Shown here: positions 20,624 through 27,543 of the stretch, piece after piece
Layout of the letters: each line of letters starts with the position of its first letter
Position numbering within the stretch: position 1 is the stretch's first letter
IMG/VR virus record: IMGVR_UViG_3300021178_000011
Span: 1-34,066 of that record
Strand: one strand, 5' to 3'
Source: a virus
DNA: 34,066 nt
Translations under genes and position numbers: made by a program
Notes under the pieces: model-generated
What the model was told of the DNA's origin: nothing
What the model saw: only the letters and a program-made list of their open reading frames with translations
Database searches by the model: none

Positions 20624-21226
20624 ATTTCTTACGTGAATTACAACCACGGGCTCTACCGGACGGGCTTCCGGCCGTACGGGCACACGAATGCTTGGGCCGC
20701 GTCGCAGCTGAACGGAATGGACACGAGCGAAGCGGTGCTCTCGGGCTACCTCGGGCAGTCGCGACCGTTTGAGCCGGGCGGGGGGTGGAAATTGCACGGA
20801 CTGGGACAATCGCGCGCGTTTGCACCGTGGACGCTGCATGGGGGCATGGCTGTCTGCCTGGATCAGAGTCAAAACACGGTTGCATGTATGAGTCCGGACT
20901 GCACGTACGGCGATTGCGGCTCGAATGCCGAGCAGCAAGTCGGCGGAGCGCTCTGTCTCGATCAGGGTGAGAATCAAGTTCCCTGCTCGAGCCCCAGCTG
21001 CACGTTTGGCGATTGCACTGACAAGGCGAAGTCGACATTTCCGATCGCGGTCAATCTTCCACCTGGGCCGAGTCCGCGGGTTCCGGTACCGGTGCCGACG
21101 TCGAACGTTCCGAAGTCAACAATGCCGAGCACGATCATTCAAGGGATTCCCGACATTGCGGTTTTCGGCATTGGTGCGCTTCTGCTTGTCTCTATGGTCG
21201 GCGGCGGTGGAGGGCGGCGGCGATGA
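20624..21226 (+). CDS. Cys-rich protein with C-terminal TM; possible ATT start
   Basis: About 200 aa. The first standard start is GTG at 20633, but GAGGTG at 20611-20616 lies 16 bases from it and only 7 bases from an in-frame ATT at 20624, so ATT may be the true start. The product has two near repeats, CLDQSQNTVACMSPDCTYGDC and CLDQGENQVPCSSPSCTFGDC (about residues 80-130), then a Pro/Val-rich stretch and a C-terminal membrane helix (IAVFGIGALLLVSMVGGG). The repeated Cys units suggest disulfide or metal-bound knots. It is a likely virion membrane protein. Confidence 0.75.
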   Translation: MSYVNYNHGLYRTGFRPYGHTNAWAASQLNGMDTSEAVLSGYLGQSRPFEPGGGWKLHGLGQSRAFAPWTLHGGMAVCLDQSQNTVACMSPDCTYGDCGSNAEQQVGGALCLDQGENQVPCSSPSCTFGDCTDKAKSTFPIAVNLPPGPSPRVPVPVPTSNVPKSTMPSTIIQGIPDIAVFGIGALLLVSMVGGGGGRRR

Positions 21227-21714
21227 TGCTGGGCGAACTCTACGGGCTCGGCGATGACGCAGTAGGGGCGCCACCTGGGAGCGTGTTGCTTTATCAAGGC
21301 GTGTGGCAAGTAACACCAACCTTGAATGTGAACACTATCGTTTCGCGGGTGAGTCAGGCTGTGCGGATGTACGGCTTGCAGGTGACGAATTCCCAAAACG
21401 ACGGCGGGGCGCTCACGCTGGGGAATTTCAATGTGACGCTTCTCTTGCAGGTAACCGGCGGAGGCTACGCGCTTCCTTCGGATGCGGGATCGATGGTTGA
21501 TCACGCATATTACACCGTTGTCGGAGCGATGCCGGTATCTTCCTCGGCATTCCTGCAAAGTGCGGGGGGTGTATATGGTGGCGGAGTCCCGCCCAACGTT
21601 CCTCCTGGCGGTTCCGGTTCACCTCCGCCGGATTTAACAACTTGGCTCACGAGTAATGCATGGTGGCTCGCGCTTCTGGGTGCTGCTGTAGTGGTACTGC
21701 CCAAGATTTTATGA
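21223..21714 (+). CDS. Beta-rich protein with C-terminal TM
   Basis: A 163-aa product starting MMLGELYGLGDD, ATGA overlap with the upstream gene. Residues 20-110 alternate short strands (SVLLYQGVWQVTPTLNVN, FNVTLLLQVTGGGY). A Gly/Pro linker (GGGVPPNVPPGGSGSPPP) leads to a C-terminal membrane helix (WWLALLGAAVVVLPKIL). It is the fifth plus-arm protein in a row, counting only those over 100 aa, with this layout: an external domain, a flexible linker and a terminal helix. It probably sits in a virion or host membrane. No family is recognised. Confidence 0.75.
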   Translation: MMLGELYGLGDDAVGAPPGSVLLYQGVWQVTPTLNVNTIVSRVSQAVRMYGLQVTNSQNDGGALTLGNFNVTLLLQVTGGGYALPSDAGSMVDHAYYTVVGAMPVSSSAFLQSAGGVYGGGVPPNVPPGGSGSPPPDLTTWLTSNAWWLALLGAAVVVLPKIL

Positions 21715-22100
21715 ACGACCTGGTCCAAGACGAACTCAAGAAAGTGCTTTCCGAGTGGCATACCGGCAAGCAGGTGCAGGGCATCGCGCTGGGCCATTCG
21801 GTGCGTGAGGTTGAAGTTGACGGTGTGCGCACGCATGAGCACCACGTGTTTCGCCAGAAGAAAACCTATGCGTTCGTGTTTGATCTGATCGAAGCGAACC
21901 TCGAGGATCTTCCACTCGTGGATTTCGCAATGTTTGATGCGATTGCCGACGAGAAGGCGAAAGAGTTTGGGCTGTCGGCGGAAGAGCGCGGCGCGGGGGT
22001 GAGTCTCGCATGGGCTGCGTTGCGCCGTGGATGGTCGCGGGCGCTCAGTGGATTTCCGGATGGACACGAAATCACGCTGAAGCAGGAGACGCAGGCGTGA
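21711..22100 (+). CDS. Unknown 129-aa soluble protein
   Basis: Starts MNDLVQDELKKVLSEWHTG at 21711, overlapping the upstream stop; a longer frame from 21660 is spurious. The sequence has VREVEVDGVRTHEHHVFRQKKTYAFVFDLIEANLEDLPLV and a helical second half (MFDAIADEKAKEFGLSAEERG, AALRRGWSRALSG). No membrane segment is visible. It ends two bases before the antisense HNH gene. Function unknown. Confidence 0.7.
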   Translation: MNDLVQDELKKVLSEWHTGKQVQGIALGHSVREVEVDGVRTHEHHVFRQKKTYAFVFDLIEANLEDLPLVDFAMFDAIADEKAKEFGLSAEERGAGVSLAWAALRRGWSRALSGFPDGHEITLKQETQA

Positions 22101-22102
22101 GA

Positions 22103-22543
22103 CTAGCCAAACACATCCCACCACGGCGAGCGATCGGACTTGGCACGGTTCTTCGCCTTGGCGATCACTTTCAGATTGTCGGACGTGTTCCCGCCTCCGC
22201 GCGAATATGGCACCACATGGTCTATCTCGTGCTTTTTGGAATCGTAGCGCTCGCCGCGACGTTCGAATTCGGCAATGGCTCGCCGTCGATCGCGACGGGA
22301 GATATAGCGGGAATGGCGCGGGCGGAAGCGAGCACTGAGCAGAACTGCAGCGACAAGGGCAATCAGCAGCGCGTTTTGCTGGTTCGTGTATCTCTCAGAG
22401 ACGGCGTAGGCGAGACAGCCGAAACCGAAGAGCGCTGCCCCGTATCGGAAGCGCTGACGGATAACGTCTCGTCGTGCAGTGATCGAGGCGAGAACCATCA
22501 AGCCGAACACGATCAGCAGGAAAATTCCAGCGTTCTGATTCAT
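22103..22543 (-). CDS. Membrane-anchored HNH endonuclease
   Basis: A 146-aa product on the strand opposite to all neighbours. Residues 1-75 contain three hydrophobic helices (GIFLLIVFGLMVLAS, YGAALFGFGCLAYAV, NALLIALVAAVLLS). The C-terminal half is an HNH nuclease: HEIDHVVPYSRGGGNTSDNLKVIAKAKNRAK. Antisense placement suggests a mobile insertion or an independently expressed function. A nuclease fixed to the membrane could attack incoming DNA and so exclude other phages, but homing is also possible. It fits tightly between two plus genes, 2 bases on one side and 44 on the other. Confidence 0.8.
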   Translation of the reverse strand: MNQNAGIFLLIVFGLMVLASITARRDVIRQRFRYGAALFGFGCLAYAVSERYTNQQNALLIALVAAVLLSARFRPRHSRYISRRDRRRAIAEFERRGERYDSKKHEIDHVVPYSRGGGNTSDNLKVIAKAKNRAKSDRSPWWDVFG

Positions 22544-22587
22544 AGTGCGGCGGCACTTTATACCCTGTCGGGCGAGGTGTCAACCGC

Positions 22588-23835
22588 ATGAGCAAGCGGC
22601 GCAAAAACGCGGGCGAAGGCTACGGCTACATGTTCCATGGGGCCTTCAAGGACAAGAAGGACGCCGTCGCCAAAGAGCGCAAAACGAAAGGCGCCTGGGT
22701 GAAAGGCACCCCCACGAATCACGGCTACCGGTACATCGTGATGTCGCCGCGCACCAACCCGCGAAAGATGAAACCTAAGGTACCTAAGGTATCTAAAGCT
22801 AACCCCACCGAATTGCTGGTGATGGGCGCAAACCCGCAAACGCATGAAGTCACGGCGAACAAGGGCGACACGATCACCATCCGGGTTAATCCCACCGCAC
22901 TCTCGCGATCGACAGACGATTCGCGCTTCATGCTGGCTGCCGCTGCACAGCTCTATCCGGGCAAGAGTCTCGCGGCTTTGACGGGCGCGGAACTTTCCAA
23001 AGTGGCGATGCTGGCAGCGCGGCTGAAGCGCGAAAATCCCTACTTCGGTTTCGGTCCATCACGTCCCAGCAGGAAAGAATTGGCAGCATCGCGGCGGGAA
23101 TTCAAGGGCAACGTGCGGCGCAAGACGGAAGAGGATCGCGTATACATTCGCAGCCTGCGACCGAAACGGCGCGCGCGCGGACAGTCCAAGCTCGACCGAC
23201 TCTTCCACGAAGTCTACGGGCAGAATCCTGCAACGTGCGGCGCCATGATCGGCGGCTATACGTGCACGCGCAAACCAGGGCACCGCGGGCCACACCTCCC
23301 CCAAGGTGCGACACTGCGACCGCGTTCGCGGCACAGCTGGGGACCGCGGGGCAATCCTTCGGCCGAAGCGCTGCGCGAATCCTTCACGGGCACAGAAGTT
23401 GACCGCGTGACGGTGCACCGTGAGGGCCACATGCCGGCGGGCGATTATGCGCTGCTCGGCAAACTCCTGGCGCTCTACGTGAAACCCTTGGCGGGCGGAC
23501 AGGTGCAAGTCATTAAGCCGAAGGGTGCGCAAGTGGTCTCGGACGAATCGGCGCGGCAACTGTACTTTGTTGGCGGCGATCAGGACATCACACTAGCCCT
23601 GGGTGTCTTTGGCGCACGTGAACGAAGCGCGGGCCTGTTCGAACTAGGGCAGGCCACGCGAATTGACTATAAGCAGCGTAAAGAACACGTGCCTGACCCG
23701 GACGTCGACGAATGGCGGCACGAACTCGGTGAGGAGACGGGAGAGCGTCCGCTCGTGCTCTTCGATGCGAAACACAAACGTCTGTTGCTCGAGGGCGGCG
23801 CGTACGTCGTGCGAGCGGAAGGAATTGTGAATTAG
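22588..23835 (+). CDS. Basic protein with Cys/His motif, unknown, 415 aa
   Basis: Starts MSKRRKNAGEGYGYMFHGAF after GAGG. Residues 1-75 are strongly basic, with tandem PKVPKVSKA. Residues 150-215 are Arg-rich. Near residue 215 is CGAMIGGYTCTRKPGHRGPHLP, a C-x8-C/H-x3-H pattern. The segment from about 255 (NPSAEALRESFTG ... VVSDESARQLYFVGGDQDI) looks like an alpha/beta unit I recall from unannotated mobile-element proteins, which I cannot verify. The charge suggests that it binds DNA, perhaps inside the virion. It has no membrane helix. Confidence 0.75.
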   Translation: MSKRRKNAGEGYGYMFHGAFKDKKDAVAKERKTKGAWVKGTPTNHGYRYIVMSPRTNPRKMKPKVPKVSKANPTELLVMGANPQTHEVTANKGDTITIRVNPTALSRSTDDSRFMLAAAAQLYPGKSLAALTGAELSKVAMLAARLKRENPYFGFGPSRPSRKELAASRREFKGNVRRKTEEDRVYIRSLRPKRRARGQSKLDRLFHEVYGQNPATCGAMIGGYTCTRKPGHRGPHLPQGATLRPRSRHSWGPRGNPSAEALRESFTGTEVDRVTVHREGHMPAGDYALLGKLLALYVKPLAGGQVQVIKPKGAQVVSDESARQLYFVGGDQDITLALGVFGARERSAGLFELGQATRIDYKQRKEHVPDPDVDEWRHELGEETGERPLVLFDAKHKRLLLEGGAYVVRAEGIVN

Positions 23836-23856
23836 GTTTTAACGTCGGGCACTTGG

Positions 23857-24672
23857 ATGACTCGCGGAGTGCGATTGTTATCGACCTGCGACCCCAACGA
23901 ACCCGGCAAAGTACAGAGACTCCAAGAGAGGGTCACAAGAAAAATGGCAGCAGCACCCGCAATATTTGATCGGCCAAGTTTCACGGTCGCTGACCGCATG
24001 AAGATTCAGGCGCAGCGCATCCGTGACAAAGAGTACGTGATCGTCGGCCGACTCACCGCAATCCACTGGGAAGCCCAGCGCGACATTCGCGGACTCTCGC
24101 AATCGCACGCGCGTTACGGACACCCCGACGGGCCAAAACTCCTCGAGGATGCCGTGCGCCAGCGGCTGATGACGTCGCGGCAGGCCGACGCCATGAAACC
24201 GTTCAGCGAAAAGCAGACGGTGCTCTGGCAATCCACCACGCTCGACTGGTTGGACGGCAAGCGCGGGCCGCTCATCGCTCGCAGTCGCGATCAAAAAGAC
24301 TGGCTGCTCCCCGAAGGCATGCGTGCACTGCCTGATATTCCAGATCCGCGATGGGTACCGGCGCACGCCAATGCAGCCTGCCCCAAGGGCGAGAAGGGCT
24401 GCTCTGGATGCGTCGCTCCCCGAATCCCGCAGCTGCTTACGGGCTGCAAAGTGGTCGGCGATCGCGTGCAGCACAAGATCACGGAGCGTAACGGACACGT
24501 GTGGGGAATCCTGCATCCGATTCGTGAATTGTCGATCGTGGCCTGGGGCACGGACGGCTTCGGACATTTTCTGCGCGTGCGCGGCGGGCTTGATCAAAGC
24601 GAGGGCTTATATCCGGCGCTTCTGATCGATGACGAAATGCACGCTTACTTCGTGGGAGGGACTTTCTCGTGA
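23857..24672 (+). CDS. Unknown protein, 243-271 aa
   Basis: The first ATG (23857) has no ribosome site. A second at 23944 (MAAAPAIFDRPSF) has AGAGGG about 12 bases upstream and gives 243 aa. The product is Arg-rich and mixed alpha/beta, with DKEYVIVGRLTAIHWEAQRD, a Cys cluster (CPKGEKGCSGC) and a C-terminal strand-rich part (HVWGILHPIRELSIVAWG, LYPALLIDDEMHAYFVGG). No family is recognised. It overlaps the next gene by four bases. Confidence 0.7.
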   Translation: MTRGVRLLSTCDPNEPGKVQRLQERVTRKMAAAPAIFDRPSFTVADRMKIQAQRIRDKEYVIVGRLTAIHWEAQRDIRGLSQSHARYGHPDGPKLLEDAVRQRLMTSRQADAMKPFSEKQTVLWQSTTLDWLDGKRGPLIARSRDQKDWLLPEGMRALPDIPDPRWVPAHANAACPKGEKGCSGCVAPRIPQLLTGCKVVGDRVQHKITERNGHVWGILHPIRELSIVAWGTDGFGHFLRVRGGLDQSEGLYPALLIDDEMHAYFVGGTFS

Positions 24673-24932
24673 CACGTCCTGCAGATTTCGACGCCCTGGT
24701 TTTGTTTGCGATGGCTGCCTACGAAGCATCGGCGGAGCGCGCGGAAGCGATCGTGACCAACCATGCCGATGCGGTGCGGGCAGAAATGGAGCAAGCAAAG
24801 AAAACCGTGACCCCTTCTGGAAGTAATCGCAGGATGGAGGATCGGCCGGCGCGCGAAGAAACCCCGGCGGAAGAGAAGGCGCGAGAGGCTGCCGAAGAGG
24901 CAGAGGAAGACGCAGAGGATGTGCAGCCATGA
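24669..24932 (+). CDS. Small acidic helical protein
   Basis: An 87-aa product, GTG start with four-base overlap. A helical N-terminus (FDALVLFAMAAYEASAERAEAI) leads to an extended acidic tail (EEKAREAAEEAEEDAEDVQP). It is followed at once, with an ATGA overlap, by the protamine-like gene. An acidic partner encoded next to a very basic protein may act as its chaperone, but this is only an inference from charge and position. Confidence 0.7.
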   Translation: MTRPADFDALVLFAMAAYEASAERAEAIVTNHADAVRAEMEQAKKTVTPSGSNRRMEDRPAREETPAEEKAREAAEEAEEDAEDVQP

Positions 24933-25039
24933 AAAAGAAACGGCGCCGAAAGAAGAAAGCGGCGCGGCGCAGACGGAGAAATCCGACACCCCCGCGGAAT
25001 AGCAAGGGGCAATTCCGGAAACGGAAACGGCGGAGGTAA
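24929..25039 (+). CDS. 36-aa protamine-like protein
   Basis: ATG overlaps the upstream stop (ATGA), and TAA is at 25037. Twenty-three of 36 residues are Lys or Arg (MKKKRRRKKKAARRRRR, then NPTPPRNSKGQFRKRKRRR). It has no hydrophobic core. It resembles virion DNA-condensing peptides such as adenovirus mu or sperm protamines in composition only. In the middle of a virion gene cluster it probably neutralises packaged DNA. Its last codons also carry the GGAGG that serves the next gene. Confidence 0.75.
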   Translation: MKKKRRRKKKAARRRRRNPTPPRNSKGQFRKRKRRR

Positions 25040-25045
25040 ACGACT

Positions 25046-25639
25046 TTGGCAGAAGTAAGGGTGTTCAATCCGACCGCCTACACGCCGCGAAGCTATTTCG
25101 CGGAAGGCGAGCGAGAAGGGAGGCATACCGAAATGGCGAGACACAGGCATCACCATCGTCGGCGTCGCCACAATCCGTTTGGATTGTCTGGCGGCGTTGT
25201 GAAGGACGCGGCTTTTAACGCGGCTGGTGCGCTCGGCTCTCTGTTCCTGGCTGGCTTCGTTGGTCAGAGCGGATGGGCAGACGTAGCGGTCACGGGTGCT
25301 GCGGCTGTCGCTGCATCGTTCGCGGGCAAATTCGTCGGCGGGGCTTCGGCCTCCGAAGAATTGCTCAAGGGCGGGCTCACGGCCACCATCATCAAGGCGC
25401 TGCATCAGGCGGGCTTTGCGAAGTCGATCGGTCTCGGGCTGTACGCTCCGAGCTGGTTCGGCGTTCCCACGGCTTCAAGTCAGTACCTGCAGGCATCGCA
25501 GGCCAACATGGGACCGTATCGTCGCGGCGCGGGAACGATCTTCTTCCCGGGTCCGGGCGGCGCTCCTGCGCTCCCTCCCGCGGGCGTGGCCGGAATGGGC
25601 TTCCATCGCTTCCGGTCACGTTACGCAGGGAATTACTAG
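25046..25639 (+). CDS. His/Arg-rich protein with two membrane helices
   Basis: Two in-frame starts each have a good ribosome site: TTG at 25046 (GGAGG nine bases upstream; 197 aa) and ATG at 25133 (GGGAGG nine bases upstream; 168 aa, MARHRHHHRRRRHNPFG). After the basic His/Arg block come hydrophobic Gly/Ala helices (AAFNAAGALGSLFLAGFVGQ, VAVTGAAAVAASFAGKFVGG). The C-terminal 60 residues are Pro/Gly-rich and aromatic. A basic tail facing DNA with helices in a lipid layer is what a minor membrane protein of an internal-membrane virion would look like. Confidence 0.7.
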   Translation: MAEVRVFNPTAYTPRSYFAEGEREGRHTEMARHRHHHRRRRHNPFGLSGGVVKDAAFNAAGALGSLFLAGFVGQSGWADVAVTGAAAVAASFAGKFVGGASASEELLKGGLTATIIKALHQAGFAKSIGLGLYAPSWFGVPTASSQYLQASQANMGPYRRGAGTIFFPGPGGAPALPPAGVAGMGFHRFRSRYAGNY

Positions 25640-25753
25640 CCTTTAGCGCGGACACTGCGGTCGGTTCCGCGGGAGATGCGCTGGCGCTAGAACTGGAAAG
25701 TTTGCTGTGAGAAAGGCAAAAGGATTCTGACCTGGAAGGAGGCGAATACAAAC

Positions 25754-26539
25754 ATGGTCAACAAAGAAAAATTCTCATCCCGCTATGCTTCGCGTTTCGC
25801 GCGGTGTACGGAGATTGAGGAGCGGGAAGTCGGACGTCCCAAGACTCATCTGCTACGCAAAAACCCGATCGTCGCGGGGCAGTTGGAGTACTTAGTTCAG
25901 CCGATTTATGATTTTTACGCCGTCGCGGTTGCCACCGCGGTGACGAAACAATCACTGTTCTCGCTCCCCATCGGGCAATCCTACACCCCTTCCGGTGGCG
26001 CGGCATTCTCGAAAACCGTCTACCACACCAACCTAGTACAGGCTGGCATGCTGGACGCTCCGAAAAAGCTGCTCATCAAGGCGGTGGCAGGTGTGTTGCG
26101 TTCTGACTGCGCTATTCAGGACACGAACAGCTTCATCGGCACCACCTACGTGGAACTGGACATTTCCGGTAAACCCTACTGGCAATCCCTGTTCTCGAAG
26201 GTGCCGGCTGGGGCTGGAACGTTCGCAACCTTCGGCAACACGCAGACGCTGGCAGCTGGCGGCACGAGCGTGGTGGCGACGGCGAACGGCTGGCCCAGTG
26301 CGCAGAACGTAGCCACGATCACGGACCCCATGCCGCAAATTCCGGGCCTGGACCCCATGGAACCCATCATGGGCCAATTGATCGAGCAAAACCAGAACTT
26401 CGTCGTGATCTTAGATCCGACGATTTCCGGTGTGGCTGCATTCACCACGCTGGCGGCGGCGCCGGCGACGCAGTTCATCGGCACGGGCATCAATGCTCAT
26501 GTCTATTTGGAAGGTGTCTTAGCTCGCGCAATTTTGTAA
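25754..26539 (+). CDS. Candidate major capsid protein
   Basis: A 261-aa product with the best ribosome site of the arm (AAGGAGG at 25736-25742), as expected for the most abundant virion protein. The sequence is beta-rich, with no membrane helix or enzyme motif: LEYLVQPIYDFYAVAVATAVTK, TTYVELDISGKPYW, QNFVVILDPTISG. It ends NAHVYLEGVLAR, a strand whose pattern matches the ends of the two large proteins in the three-gene group downstream (VQIVFYGSVLR) and, less closely, the third. I infer a jelly-roll capsid protein. It lacks features of an HK97-type capsid protein such as a scaffold or protease neighbour. This needs a structure prediction. Confidence 0.6.
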   Translation: MVNKEKFSSRYASRFARCTEIEEREVGRPKTHLLRKNPIVAGQLEYLVQPIYDFYAVAVATAVTKQSLFSLPIGQSYTPSGGAAFSKTVYHTNLVQAGMLDAPKKLLIKAVAGVLRSDCAIQDTNSFIGTTYVELDISGKPYWQSLFSKVPAGAGTFATFGNTQTLAAGGTSVVATANGWPSAQNVATITDPMPQIPGLDPMEPIMGQLIEQNQNFVVILDPTISGVAAFTTLAAAPATQFIGTGINAHVYLEGVLARAIL

Positions 26540-26572
26540 ATGCGCGACGTAGTCCGCTCGCGACTTAGATTG

Positions 26573-26599
26573 GAGTGAACAGGCGAGCGATGTTCACTC
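26573..26599 (+). terminator. Hairpin after the capsid candidate
   Basis: GAGTGAACA (26573-26581) and TGTTCACTC (26591-26599) form a perfect 9-bp stem with a 9-base loop, 33 bases after the stop. The plus strand continues ACTCTTTAATTT, a weak U-rich tail. It may be a partial terminator that lets capsid mRNA accumulate, or a protective 3' hairpin. It also lies 5 bases from the end of the antisense LAGLIDADG gene, so it could belong to that insertion. Confidence 0.45.
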
Positions 26600-26604
26600 A
26601 CTCT

Positions 26605-27045
26605 TTAATTTGGCCACAAGTGATCGAGGGGGATGTGCTTCAATCGCTTTATTTCGCGCAACATGATGTCGCGTTGCTCGCGCACCGCAGCGGGTACACC
26701 GCGCTTGCAATATGCGCGAGTCTTTGTTCGTTGAAAGGCGATGCCGATTTCCGCTTGATCGCGTTTGATAACGAAGTAGGCAAGGCATCCTTCAAGCAAG
26801 GTGCGTGCGACATTTCCAGAAACAAGCCATTCGAGTGTTGCGCGTCGATTTTGTCTGCCTTTGCGAAAAGTTACCGAACCAACACCAAAAGTTTCTTTGC
26901 ACCAAAGTGGGAGACGTGGATCTGTGTTCACAACGACGATGCGCAGCTCGTGCCACTGTCGCTTGCTGCTCACGATGCGAATAAAGATGCTGCCCTCACT
27001 GTCGATATAAGCGGCGAGTCTCGCCCAATCAATTTCTTGCGGCAT
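26605..27045 (-). CDS. LAGLIDADG homing endonuclease
   Basis: A 146-aa product, antisense within the capsid cluster. The motif LAAYIDSEGSIFI (residues 10-22) is a LAGLIDADG helix with its acidic catalytic residue, followed by VVVNTDPRLPLWC and FGVGSVTFRKGRQNR, typical of the single-motif class that acts as a dimer. The start at 27045 has AAGGTGGAG upstream. Such genes spread by cutting an uninterrupted allele. Here it sits between two virion genes, not in an intron as far as I can see. Confidence 0.85.
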   Translation of the reverse strand: MPQEIDWARLAAYIDSEGSIFIRIVSSKRQWHELRIVVVNTDPRLPLWCKETFGVGSVTFRKGRQNRRATLEWLVSGNVARTLLEGCLAYFVIKRDQAEIGIAFQRTKTRAYCKRGVPAAVREQRDIMLREIKRLKHIPLDHLWPN

Positions 27046-27098
27046 AGCTCCACCTTTGAAAATCGGACCGGGGCATTCTACCGCAATGGAGGTGTGTC

Positions 27099-27533
27099 AT
27101 CGACCCCCTTTTAGACGATCAGTTCGAACGTCAATTCTTCTCCTACGTGCTCGACCGCGCTGTACCGGGGAACGCAACGCAGGATCCGAACCAACTGCAG
27201 ATCCTGAGCGACGCGGACTTCGAATGGTGGTGGGTGCTCGCGTCGCGTACGGATACGCGCATCAAGGTGATGATGAAAGAGCAGGCAACCGGGAGAGATT
27301 TCATTGGAACCACCGCGTCTGCCTCCTCTGGCCCAGCGACCTTTAATGGCATTTTTCTGGACAATTGGGCAGGAACGGCGCTGGCCACGGCGGCATTTCC
27401 GCTGGCGGTGCCTTACATCATGCCCGCAACGCGTGTCTACACTTTGCTTTTCACGGACACGAGCGGCGCGACGAACACGGTGCAGCTGGTGTTCTCGGGC
27501 TTCAAACTGTGGCCGCGGCCGAAGGTCGGCTAA
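27099..27533 (+). CDS. Candidate jelly-roll virion protein A; possible ATC start
   Basis: The frame opens after a stop at 27057, but the first standard start is GTG at 27147 with no ribosome site. GGAGGT at 27088-27093 points to an ATC at 27099 (5-base spacing), giving 144 aa beginning IDPLLDDQFERQFFSYVLDR. The product is beta-rich (DADFEWWWVLASRTDTRIKVMM, ATRVYTLLFTD) and ends NTVQLVFSGFKLW, matching the C-terminal strand of the two following proteins. The insertion of the LAGLIDADG gene just upstream may have removed a normal start. A capsid or vertex component is inferred. Confidence 0.65.
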   Translation: MDPLLDDQFERQFFSYVLDRAVPGNATQDPNQLQILSDADFEWWWVLASRTDTRIKVMMKEQATGRDFIGTTASASSGPATFNGIFLDNWAGTALATAAFPLAVPYIMPATRVYTLLFTDTSGATNTVQLVFSGFKLWPRPKVG

Positions 27534-27543
27534 CGGGAGACGC

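Noticed and set aside
22010-22591. 193-aa plus-strand frame
   Set aside because: Antisense to the membrane HNH gene; no ribosome site and no domain.
23878-24597. 239-aa minus-strand frame
   Set aside because: Shadow of the plus-strand gene at 23857; no start signal.
26575-27114. 179-aa plus-strand frame between capsid genes
   Set aside because: Exactly opposite the LAGLIDADG gene, whose motif and ribosome site support the minus strand.
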